From Streptomyces sp. FIT100 (lineage in GTDB: Bacteria; Actinomycetota; Actinomycetes; Streptomycetales; Streptomycetaceae): a stretch of DNA of 64,000 nucleotides. The notes under the pieces were generated by a model. It was not told the DNA's origin. It searched no databases and worked only from the letters and a program-made list of their open reading frames with translations. This document shows positions 53,706 to 62,370 of the stretch, piece after piece; the first letter of the stretch is position 1; every line of letters begins with the position of its first letter. Made by a program: the position numbers and the translations under genes. The DNA lies in assembly GCF_024584805.1 (NCBI RefSeq), contig NZ_CP075715.1:2406001-2470000 (forward strand), given 5' to 3'.

Positions 53706-54608
53706 ATGGAACTCCTCCAGGACCCCTTCATGCAGCGGGCGCTGCTGGCCGCCGTGCTCATCGGGATCACCGCGCCCGCCGTCGGTATCCATCTGGTGCA
53801 GCGCCGCCAGGCGCTGATGGGCGACGGCATCGGCCATGTCGCGATGACCGGTGTCGGCCTCGGCTTCCTGCTGTCCACCAACCCCGTGTGGATGGCGACG
53901 CTGGTCGCCGTCGCCGGCTCGGTCGCGATGGAGCTGATCCGGGCGTACGGGCGCACGCGCGGCGACATCGCGCTGGCGATGCTGTTCTACGGCGGCATGG
54001 CGGGTGGTGTGCTGCTGCTGAACCTGAGCGGCACCGGCTCCAACGCCAACCTGGTCTCGTATCTGTTCGGCTCCCTGTCGACGGTCTCGGACGAGGACGT
54101 CACCGCGATGTGCCTGCTCGCGGCCCTGGTGCTGCTGGTGACGGTGGGGCTGCGGCGGCAGCTGTTCGCGATCAGCCAGGACGAGGAGTTCGCCCGGGTC
54201 ACGGGCCTGCCCGTGCGCGCGTTGAACCTGCTGGTCGCGGTGACGGCGGCGGTGACCGTCACGGTCGCGATGCGGGTCGTCGGTCTGCTGCTGGTCAGCG
54301 CGCTGATGGTGGTGCCGGTGGCGGCGGCGCAGCAGATCACCCGCTCGTTCGCGGTGACGTTCGTCGTGGCGGTCGCGATCGGTGTCGCGGTGACGCTGGC
54401 GGGCACGGCGACCTCGTACTACCGGGACGTGCCTCCGGGTGCGACGATCGTGCTACTGGCGATCGCGGTGTTCGTGCTGCTGACCGTGGTGGCGACGCCG
54501 CTGGCCAGACGCCGGGCGAGGGCACGCGCCGCGGCCGAGGTCGAGGCGGAGTGCGAGCTCGACGTCGCGGCCGCGCCCGGTGCGGCGGCGGGCCGCGCAA
54601 CGGCCTGA
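53706..54608 (+). CDS. znuB: Zinc ABC transporter permease
   Basis: A 300-residue ABC-3 family permease with about 8 membrane helices (GDGIGHVAMTGVGLGFLL, LLVSALMVVPVAAAQQITRSF). It forms the channel for zinc import with ZnuC and ZnuA. ATG 2 bp after the znuC stop. The last ~40 residues are Ala/Arg-rich and cytosolic. Confidence 0.95.
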   Translation: MELLQDPFMQRALLAAVLIGITAPAVGIHLVQRRQALMGDGIGHVAMTGVGLGFLLSTNPVWMATLVAVAGSVAMELIRAYGRTRGDIALAMLFYGGMAGGVLLLNLSGTGSNANLVSYLFGSLSTVSDEDVTAMCLLAALVLLVTVGLRRQLFAISQDEEFARVTGLPVRALNLLVAVTAAVTVTVAMRVVGLLLVSALMVVPVAAAQQITRSFAVTFVVAVAIGVAVTLAGTATSYYRDVPPGATIVLLAIAVFVLLTVVATPLARRRARARAAAEVEAECELDVAAAPGAAAGRATA

Positions 54609-54661
54609 CGCGGGCCTGGCACAATGGCCCGTCGAGAACGGGCGGACGTAAGGAGGCACCT

Positions 54662-55075
54662 GTGGCGACGGCTGGACCCCCCGTACGCGGCCGGTCGACC
54701 AAGCAGCGGGCCGCGGTGGCGGCGGCGCTCGACGAGGTGGACGAGTTCCGCAGCGCGCAGGAGCTGCACGACATGCTCAAGCACCGCGGCGACTCGGTCG
54801 GCCTGACGACGGTCTACCGGACGCTGCAGTCCCTCGCCGAGGCCGGCGAGGTGGACGTGCTGCGCACGAGCGACGGCGAGGCGGTGTACCGGCGCTGCGA
54901 GTCCGGTGAGCACCACCACCATCTGGTGTGCCGTGTCTGCGGCAAGGCGGCCGAGGTCGAGGGCCCGGCGGTCGAGCAGTGGGCGGAGACGATCGCTGCG
55001 CAGCACGGGTATGTGAACGTGGCGCACACGGTGGAGATCTTCGGCACGTGTGCGGAGTGCGCGGCGGCGCAGTAG
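54662..55075 (+). CDS. zur: Fur-family zinc uptake regulator
   Basis: A 137-residue Fur-fold repressor. The winged HTH includes FRSAQELHDMLKHRGDSVGLTTVYR, written here as two known parts. The HHHHLVCRVCGKAAEVEG motif holds a regulatory metal site and the first CxxC; CAEC near the end gives the second pair for structural zinc. AAGGAGGCACCT stands before the GTG. It sits after znuB and probably represses znuACB through the boxes at 51839 and 51861. Confidence 0.94.
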   Translation: MATAGPPVRGRSTKQRAAVAAALDEVDEFRSAQELHDMLKHRGDSVGLTTVYRTLQSLAEAGEVDVLRTSDGEAVYRRCESGEHHHHLVCRVCGKAAEVEGPAVEQWAETIAAQHGYVNVAHTVEIFGTCAECAAAQ

Positions 55076-55089
55076 GCGGCAGACGCGAC

Positions 55090-55126
55090 AAGGGGCCCGC
55101 ACCCGGACGGCCGGTGCGGGCCCCTT
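55090..55126. terminator. Bidirectional 14-bp stem terminator
   Basis: AAGGGGCCCGCACC pairs exactly with GGTGCGGGCCCCTT around a 9-base loop, between the convergent zur and YcxB-like genes. Confidence 0.8.
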
Positions 55127-55134
55127 CGCGTGCG

Positions 55135-55671
55135 TCAGAGGCGGGCGGTGTGCCGGTCCAGGACGGCCCGCAGCCGGTCCGTGTCGCCCGGTGTGCTCAG
55201 CCCCCGCTTGGGCAGGACGTCGAGGCACATGATGTTCGGGTCGCGGCTGAGCAGGACGAAGTGGCCGGGTGTCTCCCGGTAGCCGCGGAAGGCGGACCAT
55301 TTCTGGATCTGTGTGATGTGATCGCTGCTGCTGGTGACTCCGCCCGTGGTCACCGTGGTGCGGTACTCGCCCTGCCAGCCGACGATCCGCTGTACATGGG
55401 CGGCCTGGATCCGCGGATAGCTCCACGCGAACAGGGCGGCGAAGAGGGCCAGGACGGTCTGGACCGGTTCGGGGCTTCCCCGGCCGACGGTGGAAGCCAG
55501 CCAGAAGCCCACCCACAGCGCGGCGAACCCCCACCTCAGCAGCAGCCCGGTCCGCTTGATCCGCTCACGGACCCGCAGGCCGACCAGGGTGTCGGCGGGC
55601 GTCGGCCGGCCCACCAGCTCCACCGTGTCCGTGCTGTGCTCCGGTGCCCGGATGTCCTTGTCCCTGACCAC
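55135..55671 (-). CDS. YcxB-like membrane protein
   Basis: A 178-residue protein. After a polar front there are two hydrophobic segments (about residues 44-60 and 68-88: LLRWGFAALWVGFWLA, VLALFAALFAWSYP). The C-terminal YcxB-like domain follows (VTTGGVTSSSDHITQIQKWS, YRETPGHFVLLSRDPNIMCL). Function unknown. ATG start. Confidence 0.82.
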   Translation of the reverse strand: MVRDKDIRAPEHSTDTVELVGRPTPADTLVGLRVRERIKRTGLLLRWGFAALWVGFWLASTVGRGSPEPVQTVLALFAALFAWSYPRIQAAHVQRIVGWQGEYRTTVTTGGVTSSSDHITQIQKWSAFRGYRETPGHFVLLSRDPNIMCLDVLPKRGLSTPGDTDRLRAVLDRHTARL

Positions 55672-55720
55672 GGCCCCTCCCCGGTCCTGTGGTGACGAAG
55701 CCGTGATCGTAACGGGCGGG

Positions 55721-56572
55721 TCAGACAGGCGTGTCGGTGGCCGGGTCCTTGCCCCTCATCGCGAGGAGCTCCTCGTTGGGGATGGCGCCGCCGAAGCGGC
55801 GGTCGCGCTGGGCGAACTCCAGGCAGGCCGCCCACAGGTCGCGGCGGTCGAAGTCGGGCCACAGGACGTCCTGGAAGACCATCTCGGCATACGCGCTCTG
55901 CCAGATCAGGTAGTTGGAGGTGCGCTGCTCGCCGCTGGGGCGCAGGAAGAGGTCGACGTCCGGCATGTCCGGGTAGTACAGGTACTTCTGCAGCGTCTTC
56001 TCGCTGACCTTCGACGGGTCGAGCCTGCCCGCCTTCACGTCCTCCGCGAGCGCCTGTGCCGCGTCCGCGATCTCCGCGCGCCCGCCGTAGTTCATGCAGA
56101 AGTACAGGGTGAGCCGGTCGTTGTCCTTGGTCTGCTCCTGGGCGATCTGGAGCTCCTTGGCCACCGACTTCCACAGCTTGGGCATGCGGCCCACCCAGCG
56201 CACCCGGACGCCGAGTTGGTCGAGCTGGTCGCGGGTCTTGCGGATGAAGTCGCGGTTGAAGTTCATCAGGAAGCGCACCTCGTCCGGGGAGCGCTTCCAG
56301 TTCTCGGTGGAGAAGGCGTACAGGGAGATGCTGCCGACGCCCATCTCGATCGCGCCCTGGAGCACGTCCAGTACGCGCTCGGCGCCGATCTTGTGCCCCT
56401 CGGTGCGCGGCAGGCCCCGTTCCTTGGCCCAGCGGCCGTTGCCGTCCATGACGACCGCCACGTGCTTGGGCACCAGCTCGCCGGGGATCTTCGGCGGGCG
56501 TGCCCCCGACGGGTGCGGCTCGGGGACCGTGTACTCGCGGCGGGAACGTCCCAGGATTCCGCGTCGTGCCAT
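55721..56572 (-). CDS. uppS: Isoprenyl (undecaprenyl) diphosphate synthase
   Basis: A 283-residue cis-prenyltransferase that adds IPP units to make the long-chain carrier lipid of cell-wall synthesis. [20 protein letters not shown] with the catalytic Asp, [13 protein letters not shown] and [19 protein letters not shown] are the family motifs. ATG at 56572 (MARRGILGR); a GTG three codons earlier sits nearer to AGGAGAG and is possible. It lies 15 bp after recO, so the two form an operon. Confidence 0.95.
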   Translation of the reverse strand: MARRGILGRSRREYTVPEPHPSGARPPKIPGELVPKHVAVVMDGNGRWAKERGLPRTEGHKIGAERVLDVLQGAIEMGVGSISLYAFSTENWKRSPDEVRFLMNFNRDFIRKTRDQLDQLGVRVRWVGRMPKLWKSVAKELQIAQEQTKDNDRLTLYFCMNYGGRAEIADAAQALAEDVKAGRLDPSKVSEKTLQKYLYYPDMPDVDLFLRPSGEQRTSNYLIWQSAYAEMVFQDVLWPDFDRRDLWAACLEFAQRDRRFGGAIPNEELLAMRGKDPATDTPV

Positions 56573-56587
56573 GGGGGTCACACTCTC

Positions 56588-57337
56588 CTAGCTTTTCTCT
56601 ACGTACCGCAACGAGCGCAGGCCGCGCTCCAGGTGCCAGTGCAGATAGGCGGACACGAGCCCGCTCGCCTCCCGGATGTGCCGCGGCTCGGCCGCGTCCG
56701 CCGTGTCCCAGTCGCCGGTGAGCAGCGCGCTGAGCAGACCGAGCGCCTCCGCAGAGGGTACGACGCTGCCGGGCACCCGGCAGTCGCCGCATATGACTCC
56801 GCCGGCGGCGACGGAGAAGAACCGGTTCGGCCCGTGGAGGCCGCACTTCGCGCAGTCCTCGAAGCTGGGCGCGTATCCGTTGACGGCGAGGGAGCGCAGC
56901 AGGAACGCGTCGAGGATGAGGTTCGGGGCGTGCTCCCCCCGCGAGAGCGTCCGCAGCCCTCCGACGAGCAGCAGGTACTGCTGGACGGCCGGCTCCCCCT
57001 CGTGGTCGGTGAACCGTTCCGCCGTCTCCAGCATCGCCGTCCCGGCGGTGTAGCGGGCGTAGTCGGTGACGATCCCGCCACCGTACGGAGCGATCGTCTC
57101 GCTCTGTGTGCACAGCGGCAGGCCGCGCCCGACGAGTTCGCTGCCGCGGGCGAAGAACTGCACGTCCACGTGCGAGAACGGCTCCAGCCGCGCCCCGAAC
57201 TTCGACTTGGTCCGCCGCACCCCTCGGGCGACGGCCCGCACGCGGCCGTGCCCGCGCGTGAGGATCGTGATGATGCGGTCCGCTTCACCCAGCTTCTGGG
57301 TGCGCAGCACGATGCCGTCGTCGCGGAACAGGCTCAT
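56588..57337 (-). CDS. recO: DNA repair protein RecO
   Basis: A 249-residue recombination mediator that loads RecA with RecR. The N-terminal OB fold is SLFRDDGIVLRTQKLGEAD, then the helical part. The zinc site is in CAKCGLHG and CGDCRVPG. ATG at 57337, with an ATG three codons earlier as alternative. First of the recO-uppS pair. Confidence 0.95.
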   Translation of the reverse strand: MSLFRDDGIVLRTQKLGEADRIITILTRGHGRVRAVARGVRRTKSKFGARLEPFSHVDVQFFARGSELVGRGLPLCTQSETIAPYGGGIVTDYARYTAGTAMLETAERFTDHEGEPAVQQYLLLVGGLRTLSRGEHAPNLILDAFLLRSLAVNGYAPSFEDCAKCGLHGPNRFFSVAAGGVICGDCRVPGSVVPSAEALGLLSALLTGDWDTADAAEPRHIREASGLVSAYLHWHLERGLRSLRYVEKS

Positions 57338-57516
57338 GGGGGTCATTGTCGCGTACGGGGCGGGGGCGGCGGGCGGCGCCCGGGATCTGGGCCCCGGAAG
57401 CGGTACGCCCGAGGGTCCCTTCCCCGGTCCCCGGTGAAACCCGCCGCAAGGGCCCGAACCTCTTCCCTCCGACCGGTACCGTACGAGGACCTGCCACATC
57501 CGCACCGGAGGTCCCT

Positions 57517-57864
57517 GTGAGCGCTCAGGCCGATGGCCCGTACGGGCCGCTGATCCCGATGCCCGACCTCACCCCTGATGCCTTGCGGGGGGCGGTCGCC
57601 CGGATCGCACCGAGCCGTCTTCCCGCGCTCACTCAGCACCTGTTCGAGGCGACGACGAACGCGCAGCAGACGCAGAGCCTGGCCCCCCTCCGGGCCTTTG
57701 TCCACTCCTGGGCCGTGTTCGTCGCCATCGAGCGGCATCCGCAGCGCGCCGCGCGGTTGCGGCAGCTCGAACGGATCGTGGACACCGGTGAACAGGACCC
57801 GGCAGAGGCGATCGCGGAGATCGGGCAGATCCGCGACGCGGCGGAGGCAGAGGCCGGCCTGTGA
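57517..57864 (+). CDS. DUF6247 family protein, possible antitoxin
   Basis: A 115-residue helical, acidic protein (PMPDLTPDALRGAVARIAPS, FEATTNAQQTQSLAPLRAFV, ERHPQRAARLRQLERIV). I recall this as DUF6247, often beside a small RelE-like partner. CGGAGGT lies before the GTG. The stop overlaps the next gene's GTG (GTGA), a usual arrangement of antitoxin then toxin. Confidence 0.7.
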   Translation: MSAQADGPYGPLIPMPDLTPDALRGAVARIAPSRLPALTQHLFEATTNAQQTQSLAPLRAFVHSWAVFVAIERHPQRAARLRQLERIVDTGEQDPAEAIAEIGQIRDAAEAEAGL

Positions 57865-58121
57865 GCGACTGGACCTGGGACTACAACCCGAGCGAGGAAT
57901 ACCTCACCAAGGGGCTGCCGGCCGGGGTGGTGGCCGAGGTGGAGCGCCTGGCCACCGAGCTCGCCGCACTTGGCAAGGACTCGGTCAGGGTCGGCCGGCC
58001 CTTCGACCGCGAGGGCGGTCTGAGGGAGTTCGACATCCTCGGCGGACGCGGCTTCATCAGCTTCTTACCGGTCCCCCGCCACGAGTGCGTGTACGTGTGC
58101 AACGTCACCTGGTACGGCTGA
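57861..58121 (+). CDS. Small protein coupled to DUF6247, possible toxin
   Basis: An 86-residue protein: helices at the front (LPAGVVAEVERLATELAALG), then a beta-rich end (REFDILGGRGFISFLPVPRH, CVYVCNVTW). The size and helix-then-sheet order resemble the RelE/ParE fold, but no catalytic residue set is clear. Translation is coupled to the gene before it. A role as mRNA interferase is a hypothesis only. Confidence 0.65.
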   Translation: MSDWTWDYNPSEEYLTKGLPAGVVAEVERLATELAALGKDSVRVGRPFDREGGLREFDILGGRGFISFLPVPRHECVYVCNVTWYG

Positions 58122-58127
58122 GGCCGC

Positions 58128-58346
58128 TCACGGCACCTCACCGCGACTCCGGGCGTTCACATACGCCGTCGCCGCCCTCAGGCGCTCCTGCACCGTCGCG
58201 GTGCGCAGGACCTCCGGGGCGCAGTCCCATTCGCGGCCGCCGCCGATCGGTCTGAGCTGGACGTAGGGCCCCTCGTGGCCCATGACCCGCCCCACCTGTC
58301 CGCTGCTCGTGTCGACCACATACGACCCGACGGCCGGTGTCTTCAT
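58128..58346 (-). CDS. Small conserved Streptomyces protein, 72 residues
   Basis: A soluble protein with an SH3-like pattern: VGSYVVDTSSGQVGRVMGHE, YVQLRPIGGGREWDCAPEVL. Such small proteins are common beside DUF397/DUF5753 regulators in Streptomyces; no function is known to me. The ATG overlaps the stop of the upstream 71-residue gene (ATGA). Convergent with the coupled pair, 6 bp away. Confidence 0.75.
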   Translation of the reverse strand: MKTPAVGSYVVDTSSGQVGRVMGHEGPYVQLRPIGGGREWDCAPEVLRTATVQERLRAATAYVNARSRGEVP

Positions 58347-58558
58347 CGCCCCGACTCCTCCCCCGGCAGCGCGGCCGCCATGCGGCGCGCGGTCTCGACC
58401 GTGCAGCGGCCGAGCTCGACCAGAACCCCCGGCTGCCGGCCGGCGCAGGTCACCGGGTCCAGGCCGAGCGACGGCAGGGTCACTCCGACGCGGGCGAGTG
58501 CGCAGCGCAATTCCGCGACAGCCGCCTCGGCTTCCTGGAGTTGGTGCATTTCTGCCAC
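58343..58558 (-). CDS. Small helical protein, 71 residues
   Basis: Begins VAEMHQLQEAEAAVAELRCA with a likely coiled-coil helix; GRQPGVLVELGRCTVETARRM follows. AGGAGAG lies before the GTG at 58558. An ATG 9 bp later is an alternative. It forms a two-gene unit with the 72-residue protein and diverges from the XRE regulator. No domain was recognised. Confidence 0.65.
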   Translation of the reverse strand: MAEMHQLQEAEAAVAELRCALARVGVTLPSLGLDPVTCAGRQPGVLVELGRCTVETARRMAAALPGEESGR

Positions 58559-58684
58559 GGCTCTCCTCTCCTCATGCCTCTGGATGCGTAATTCATTCTT
58601 CCCGGCACAAGTGTGGGGACACGGACCTACAATCGGCAGCCGTACGCGCGCTACAACTGCTCGGCAGCACAAAGGAGTTAATCC

Positions 58685-59542
58685 ATGGCCAACACAGGCA
58701 GGGAGGGCCGGAAGGCGGGGTCGCGGCAGGCGGCCTGGGAGTTCTTCGGGCTGGAGCTGAAGGCCAGGCGGGAAGCGGCGGGGCTGACGCAGGGGGAGCT
58801 GGGGCGGCGGGTATTCGTCTCCGGCGGGTACATCGGCCAATTCGAACAGGCTATTCGGAAGCCGCAGAAGGACGTGGCCGCGAGGATTGACGAGATTTTA
58901 CAAACCGATGGCTTTTTCGAGCGGATGTGGAAGAAGCTCATCGCGGACTCGCCGTACACGGAGTACTTCGCGTACGTGGCGGAGTTGGAGCAGCTGGCGA
59001 CGAAGATCTGCGAGTACGCGCCGGCAGTGGTGCCGGGTCTGCTCCAGACCGCGGAGTACGCGCGAGCGGTGTACCTGGCGAGCAACCCACTCGCCTCCGA
59101 CGAGTACATCGAGGACATGGTCAGGGTGCGCACGGACCGTGCCGCGGTGCTCAAGGATGCTGCACGGCCCGTGTACTGGGTCGTGCTGCATGAAGCCACG
59201 CTGCGCATCCAGGTGGGGGAACCTGCCGTGATGGCGGGGCAGTTGGACTGCATCGTGGCCATGGCTTGCGAGCGCAAGGTGCTGGTGCAGGTGCTCCCGT
59301 TCTCCGCAGGCGCCCACCCGCAGATGGGTAAGCTGCTAACCCTCATGGAGTTCGCAGACGCCCCGCCAACCGCCTATACAGAGGGCGTGCTTTCCGGGAA
59401 TCTGCTGGACAACCCGGCTGTGGTGAGGCGCGCCCAGGGCGATTACGATCTGCTGAGGGCCACGGCGCTCTCGCCGGAGACGTCCCTGGCCATGATCGAT
59501 TCGGTGGCGGAGGACTACAGACGATGCGTGCGTACGACTTGA
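58685..59542 (+). CDS. XRE-family regulator with DUF5753
   Basis: A 285-residue DNA-binding protein of the WhiJ/Scr1-like type. The HTH is LKARREAAGLTQGELGRRVF then SGGYIGQFEQAIRKP. The DUF5753 part (about residues 100-280) has APAVVPGLLQTAEYARAVY, VLHEATLRIQVG and QVLPFSAGAHPQM. Such genes occur with a DUF397 partner and affect development or antibiotic production in Streptomyces. AAAGGAG precedes the ATG. It overlaps the DUF397 gene by 19 bp. Confidence 0.92.
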   Translation: MANTGREGRKAGSRQAAWEFFGLELKARREAAGLTQGELGRRVFVSGGYIGQFEQAIRKPQKDVAARIDEILQTDGFFERMWKKLIADSPYTEYFAYVAELEQLATKICEYAPAVVPGLLQTAEYARAVYLASNPLASDEYIEDMVRVRTDRAAVLKDAARPVYWVVLHEATLRIQVGEPAVMAGQLDCIVAMACERKVLVQVLPFSAGAHPQMGKLLTLMEFADAPPTAYTEGVLSGNLLDNPAVVRRAQGDYDLLRATALSPETSLAMIDSVAEDYRRCVRTT

Positions 59543-59727
59543 GCACCGCCGATTGGCGCAAGAGCACGTACAGCGGTGGCTCTGACGGCGAGTCCTGCCT
59601 CGAAGTCCTCGACGACATCCCGGGCGCCGTCCCCGTCCGCGACTCCAAGAACCCCGGCGGGCCCGTCATCGTCGTCCCCGCCGCCGCCTGGGCCGCGTTC
59701 GTCGACGGGGTCGTCACGGCGCGCTGA
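59524..59727 (+). CDS. DUF397 protein
   Basis: A 67-residue protein with the DUF397 signature (LSTADWRKSTYSGGSDGESC, VPVRDSKNPGGPVIVVPAAA, WAAFVDGV). It probably acts with the XRE/DUF5753 protein encoded just before it, with which it overlaps by 19 bp. The 3' end overlaps the convergent STAND ATPase by 14 bp. Confidence 0.93.
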   Translation: MRAYDLSTADWRKSTYSGGSDGESCLEVLDDIPGAVPVRDSKNPGGPVIVVPAAAWAAFVDGVVTAR

Positions 59728-61855
59728 GCTTGCGGCGGACCTCGGCCTCCCGGACGGGGGCGCCGAAGTCCGCGTACGCGGCGGCCGCGCGGCGGTACTC
59801 CGTATCCGCTCCCATCTCGTCGCCCTGGGCGAGGAGGTTGTCGCCGAGGGCCTCGGCGGCTGCAGCGACGCCCAGGCCGTAGTCGGCGCGGGCGAAGACC
59901 GACAGCGCCTCGCGGTGGTGAGCCGCGCCCTGCGCGAAGGCGAAGCCCTGTTCGTCGAGGCGGCCCAGTTCGCGCAGGGTCCAGCCCTCCCCCACCGCGC
60001 AGCCGCGCTGCCGGTGGGCGGCGAGGGCGGACCGCAGATGGTGTTCGGCGGCGGGGAAGTTGCCCGTCTGGGCGTAGGCCGTGCCGAGGTGGCGTTCGGT
60101 GTCGGCGGAGCCGGTGAGGGCGAAGGCCGCTTCGAGACAGGGGATGGCCTCGTCGGGGCGGCGGCGGTCGAGGTGGAGTTCGCCGAGGCTGGTCAGGATC
60201 TCGGCGTCGCCCGTCGCGGTGTGCAGGGCGGTGCGGAGTTCGCGCAGGGCCTCCTCGTAGCGGCCCGCGCGGCGCAGGGCGTCGCCGAGGAGGAGGCGGG
60301 GCTCAATCTGGTCGCCGCAGCTGCCGCCTGCGGGGCGCTGGACGGCGAGGGACATCCGCAGGTGGTCCACCGCCTGGTCGTAGCGGGCCGCGCGGCGGTG
60401 CGCGTCGCCGAGGGCGCGCAGGGCGTGTGCCGCCCAGGTCTGCTCGCCCGCGCGGCGGGCGGCGTCGAGGAGCGCCGTCCACATGGCGAGGCGCGCCGAC
60501 TGGCAGGGCTCCTCGCGTAGCCGCTCGTCGGCCGTCGTGGCGAGTCGGTACGCCTCGGTGTGGAGGCCCTCGCGCACTCCGGCCCGTACGAGCGGGGAGA
60601 CGGCGGCGGGGTCCACCGGGGGCACGGCGAGGAGCCGGGCGCGGGCGGCCCTGCGGTCGGCGGGGGTCGCGTCGCGTTCGAGGCGTTCGGCGGCGAAGCG
60701 GCGGATCAGGTCGTGGAGGCGGTACGTGCCGGGGGCGACCCGCTCGACCAGCTGTGCGGCGGCCAGCCGGGCCAGGCCCGCGTCGGAGTCCGCCGGCTGC
60801 CGGTCCGCGGCCGCTGCGGCGACGGTGGCGTCGAAGCGGGCGCCGGGGTACGCGGCGAGGGCGCGCAGGAGGTGGCGGTCGGCGGCGTCGAGGGCTGCGT
60901 ACCCCGCCTCGAACGCGGCGCGGGCACCGGGGTCGCCGACGCCGAGGGCGTCGAGGCGGGCCCGTTCGGCGGCGAGTCGACCGGCCCATGCCGGTCCGGC
61001 GGCCGCGGCGACGCGGAGCGCGAGGGGCAGCAGTCCACAGGCGTGGACGAGGGGCCGGGGCGCCGCCCACAGCGCATGGGCGTCCGGTTCCGTGAGCGGG
61101 GCCAGGGCGAAGGGGATCGCCCCGGGAAGATCCGTGACGACACTGCGGGCGGTGATCACCGTCAGGCAGCTGTTGCCGGAGGGGAGCAGGGGTCGGAGCT
61201 GGGCGGCGTCAGCGGCGTCGTCCAGGAGCAGCAGGACGCGGCGGCGCCTGGTCCGGCTGCGGAAGCGGGCGGCGAGGGCGGCGGGCCGGCCGGTGCACTC
61301 CTCGGCGGGCGCGCCGAGCGCGGCGAGGAAACGGCCCAGTACGGCCGAGGGCGGCGCCGGATCGCCGCGGCCCGCGCCGAGTTCGGCGTACAGCGCGCCG
61401 TCCGGGAAACGGGTGCGCAGCTCGTGGGCGAGGCGGACGGCGAGCGCGGTCTTGCCGGTGCCGGGCGCGCCGGTGACGACGATGACGCGGTGGCCGTCGC
61501 CGGCCAGCCGGAGAAGGCAGGCGAGATCGGCGACCCGGCCGGTGAAGTCCGCTATGAGCGGAGGCAGTTCGGGGCCGAGGGTGAGGTCGGCACCGGGCCC
61601 CGGGCCCGGCCTCGGCCCCGGGCCGGGGATGGGGATGGGGACGGCACCGGGCGCCACGGCGGGGGCGACGGTGGCCGACGCGCGGGGCGCCGGTCGGTGG
61701 CCGCGGATGCGGTGTACCGCCGCGAAGGCCGAGACGACGGCGGCGGTGGCGAACAGGGCGGTCAGGAAGCCGGTGTTCGCGGCCAGCGCGACCGCGGCGT
61801 GAGTACTCCGCACCGTCCCCCCGTCCCCCGTCCGACCGGTGTGCTCTGCGGCCAT
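59714..61855 (-). CDS. Membrane-anchored STAND/NB-ARC ATPase with TPR repeats
   Basis: A 713-residue protein. One N-terminal membrane span (about residues 27-48, ANTGFLTALFATAAVVSAFA) and a Pro/Gly-rich linker precede the NTPase domain, with Walker A VVTGAPGTGKTALAV, Walker B RVLLLLDDAADA and the GxP-type HACGLLPLALRVA. A winged-helix-like part and TPR repeats follow (RRAGRYEEALRELRTALHT, TSLGELHLDRRRPDEAIPC). It resembles AfsR-like proteins without the DNA-binding domain. The ATG at 61855 lacks a clear ribosome site; a GTG at 61813 after GGGGGGAC is possible. A signalling or defence role is a hypothesis. Confidence 0.85.
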   Translation of the reverse strand: MAAEHTGRTGDGGTVRSTHAAVALAANTGFLTALFATAAVVSAFAAVHRIRGHRPAPRASATVAPAVAPGAVPIPIPGPGPRPGPGPGADLTLGPELPPLIADFTGRVADLACLLRLAGDGHRVIVVTGAPGTGKTALAVRLAHELRTRFPDGALYAELGAGRGDPAPPSAVLGRFLAALGAPAEECTGRPAALAARFRSRTRRRRVLLLLDDAADAAQLRPLLPSGNSCLTVITARSVVTDLPGAIPFALAPLTEPDAHALWAAPRPLVHACGLLPLALRVAAAAGPAWAGRLAAERARLDALGVGDPGARAAFEAGYAALDAADRHLLRALAAYPGARFDATVAAAAADRQPADSDAGLARLAAAQLVERVAPGTYRLHDLIRRFAAERLERDATPADRRAARARLLAVPPVDPAAVSPLVRAGVREGLHTEAYRLATTADERLREEPCQSARLAMWTALLDAARRAGEQTWAAHALRALGDAHRRAARYDQAVDHLRMSLAVQRPAGGSCGDQIEPRLLLGDALRRAGRYEEALRELRTALHTATGDAEILTSLGELHLDRRRPDEAIPCLEAAFALTGSADTERHLGTAYAQTGNFPAAEHHLRSALAAHRQRGCAVGEGWTLRELGRLDEQGFAFAQGAAHHREALSVFARADYGLGVAAAAEALGDNLLAQGDEMGADTEYRRAAAAYADFGAPVREAEVRRKLSAP

Positions 61856-61911
61856 TGTGGCGCACGGGCGGGTGGGCGGTGCGGGGTTGGCCGGTGGCGG
61901 TGGGTGGGCCG

Positions 61912-62370
61912 GGGTTTTTTGTCCTCAAGCGCCGGACGGGCTGGGGGTGGGCGGTGTTGCCCAGCGTCAGGTCGGCACCCGCGGCTCTTGTCCTCAAACG
62001 CCGGACAGGCTGGGGGTGCGCGGCGTCGCCCAGCGCCGGGTCAGCACCCGCGGCTCTTGTCCTCAAACGCCGGACAGGCTGGGGGTGCGCGGCGTCGCCC
62101 AGCGCCGGGTCAGCACCCGCGGCTCTTGTCCTCAAACGCCGGACAGGCTGGGGGTGCGCGGCGTCGCCCAGCGCCGGGTCAGCACCCGCGGCTCTTGTCC
62201 TCAAACGCCGGACAGGCTGGGGGTGCGCGGCGTCGCCCAGCGCCGGGTCGGCACCCAGGGCTCTTGTCCTCAAACGCCGGACAGGCTGGGGGTGCGCGGC
62301 GTTGCCCGGCGTCGGGTCGGCACCCGGGGCTCTTGTCCTCAAGCGCCGGACGGGCTGGGGGTGTGTCCGG
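61912..62370. repeat. 69-bp tandem repeat array
   Basis: Units begin GCGGCTCTTG at 61981, 62050, 62119 and 62188, with variants at 62257 and 62326 and a first copy from ~61912. Each has TTGTCCTCAAACGCCGGACA, GGCTGGGGGTGCGCGG and CGCCGGGTC. The words CCTCAAGCGCCGGACGGGCT recur inverted at about 62895-62917 and 62965-62988, and I recall them as a frequent Streptomyces intergenic motif. Confidence 0.93.

Noticed and set aside
53888..55075. Long frame joining the znuB region to zur
   Set aside because: The upstream part is znuB in another frame; GTG at 54662 with a strong ribosome site starts a normal Zur.
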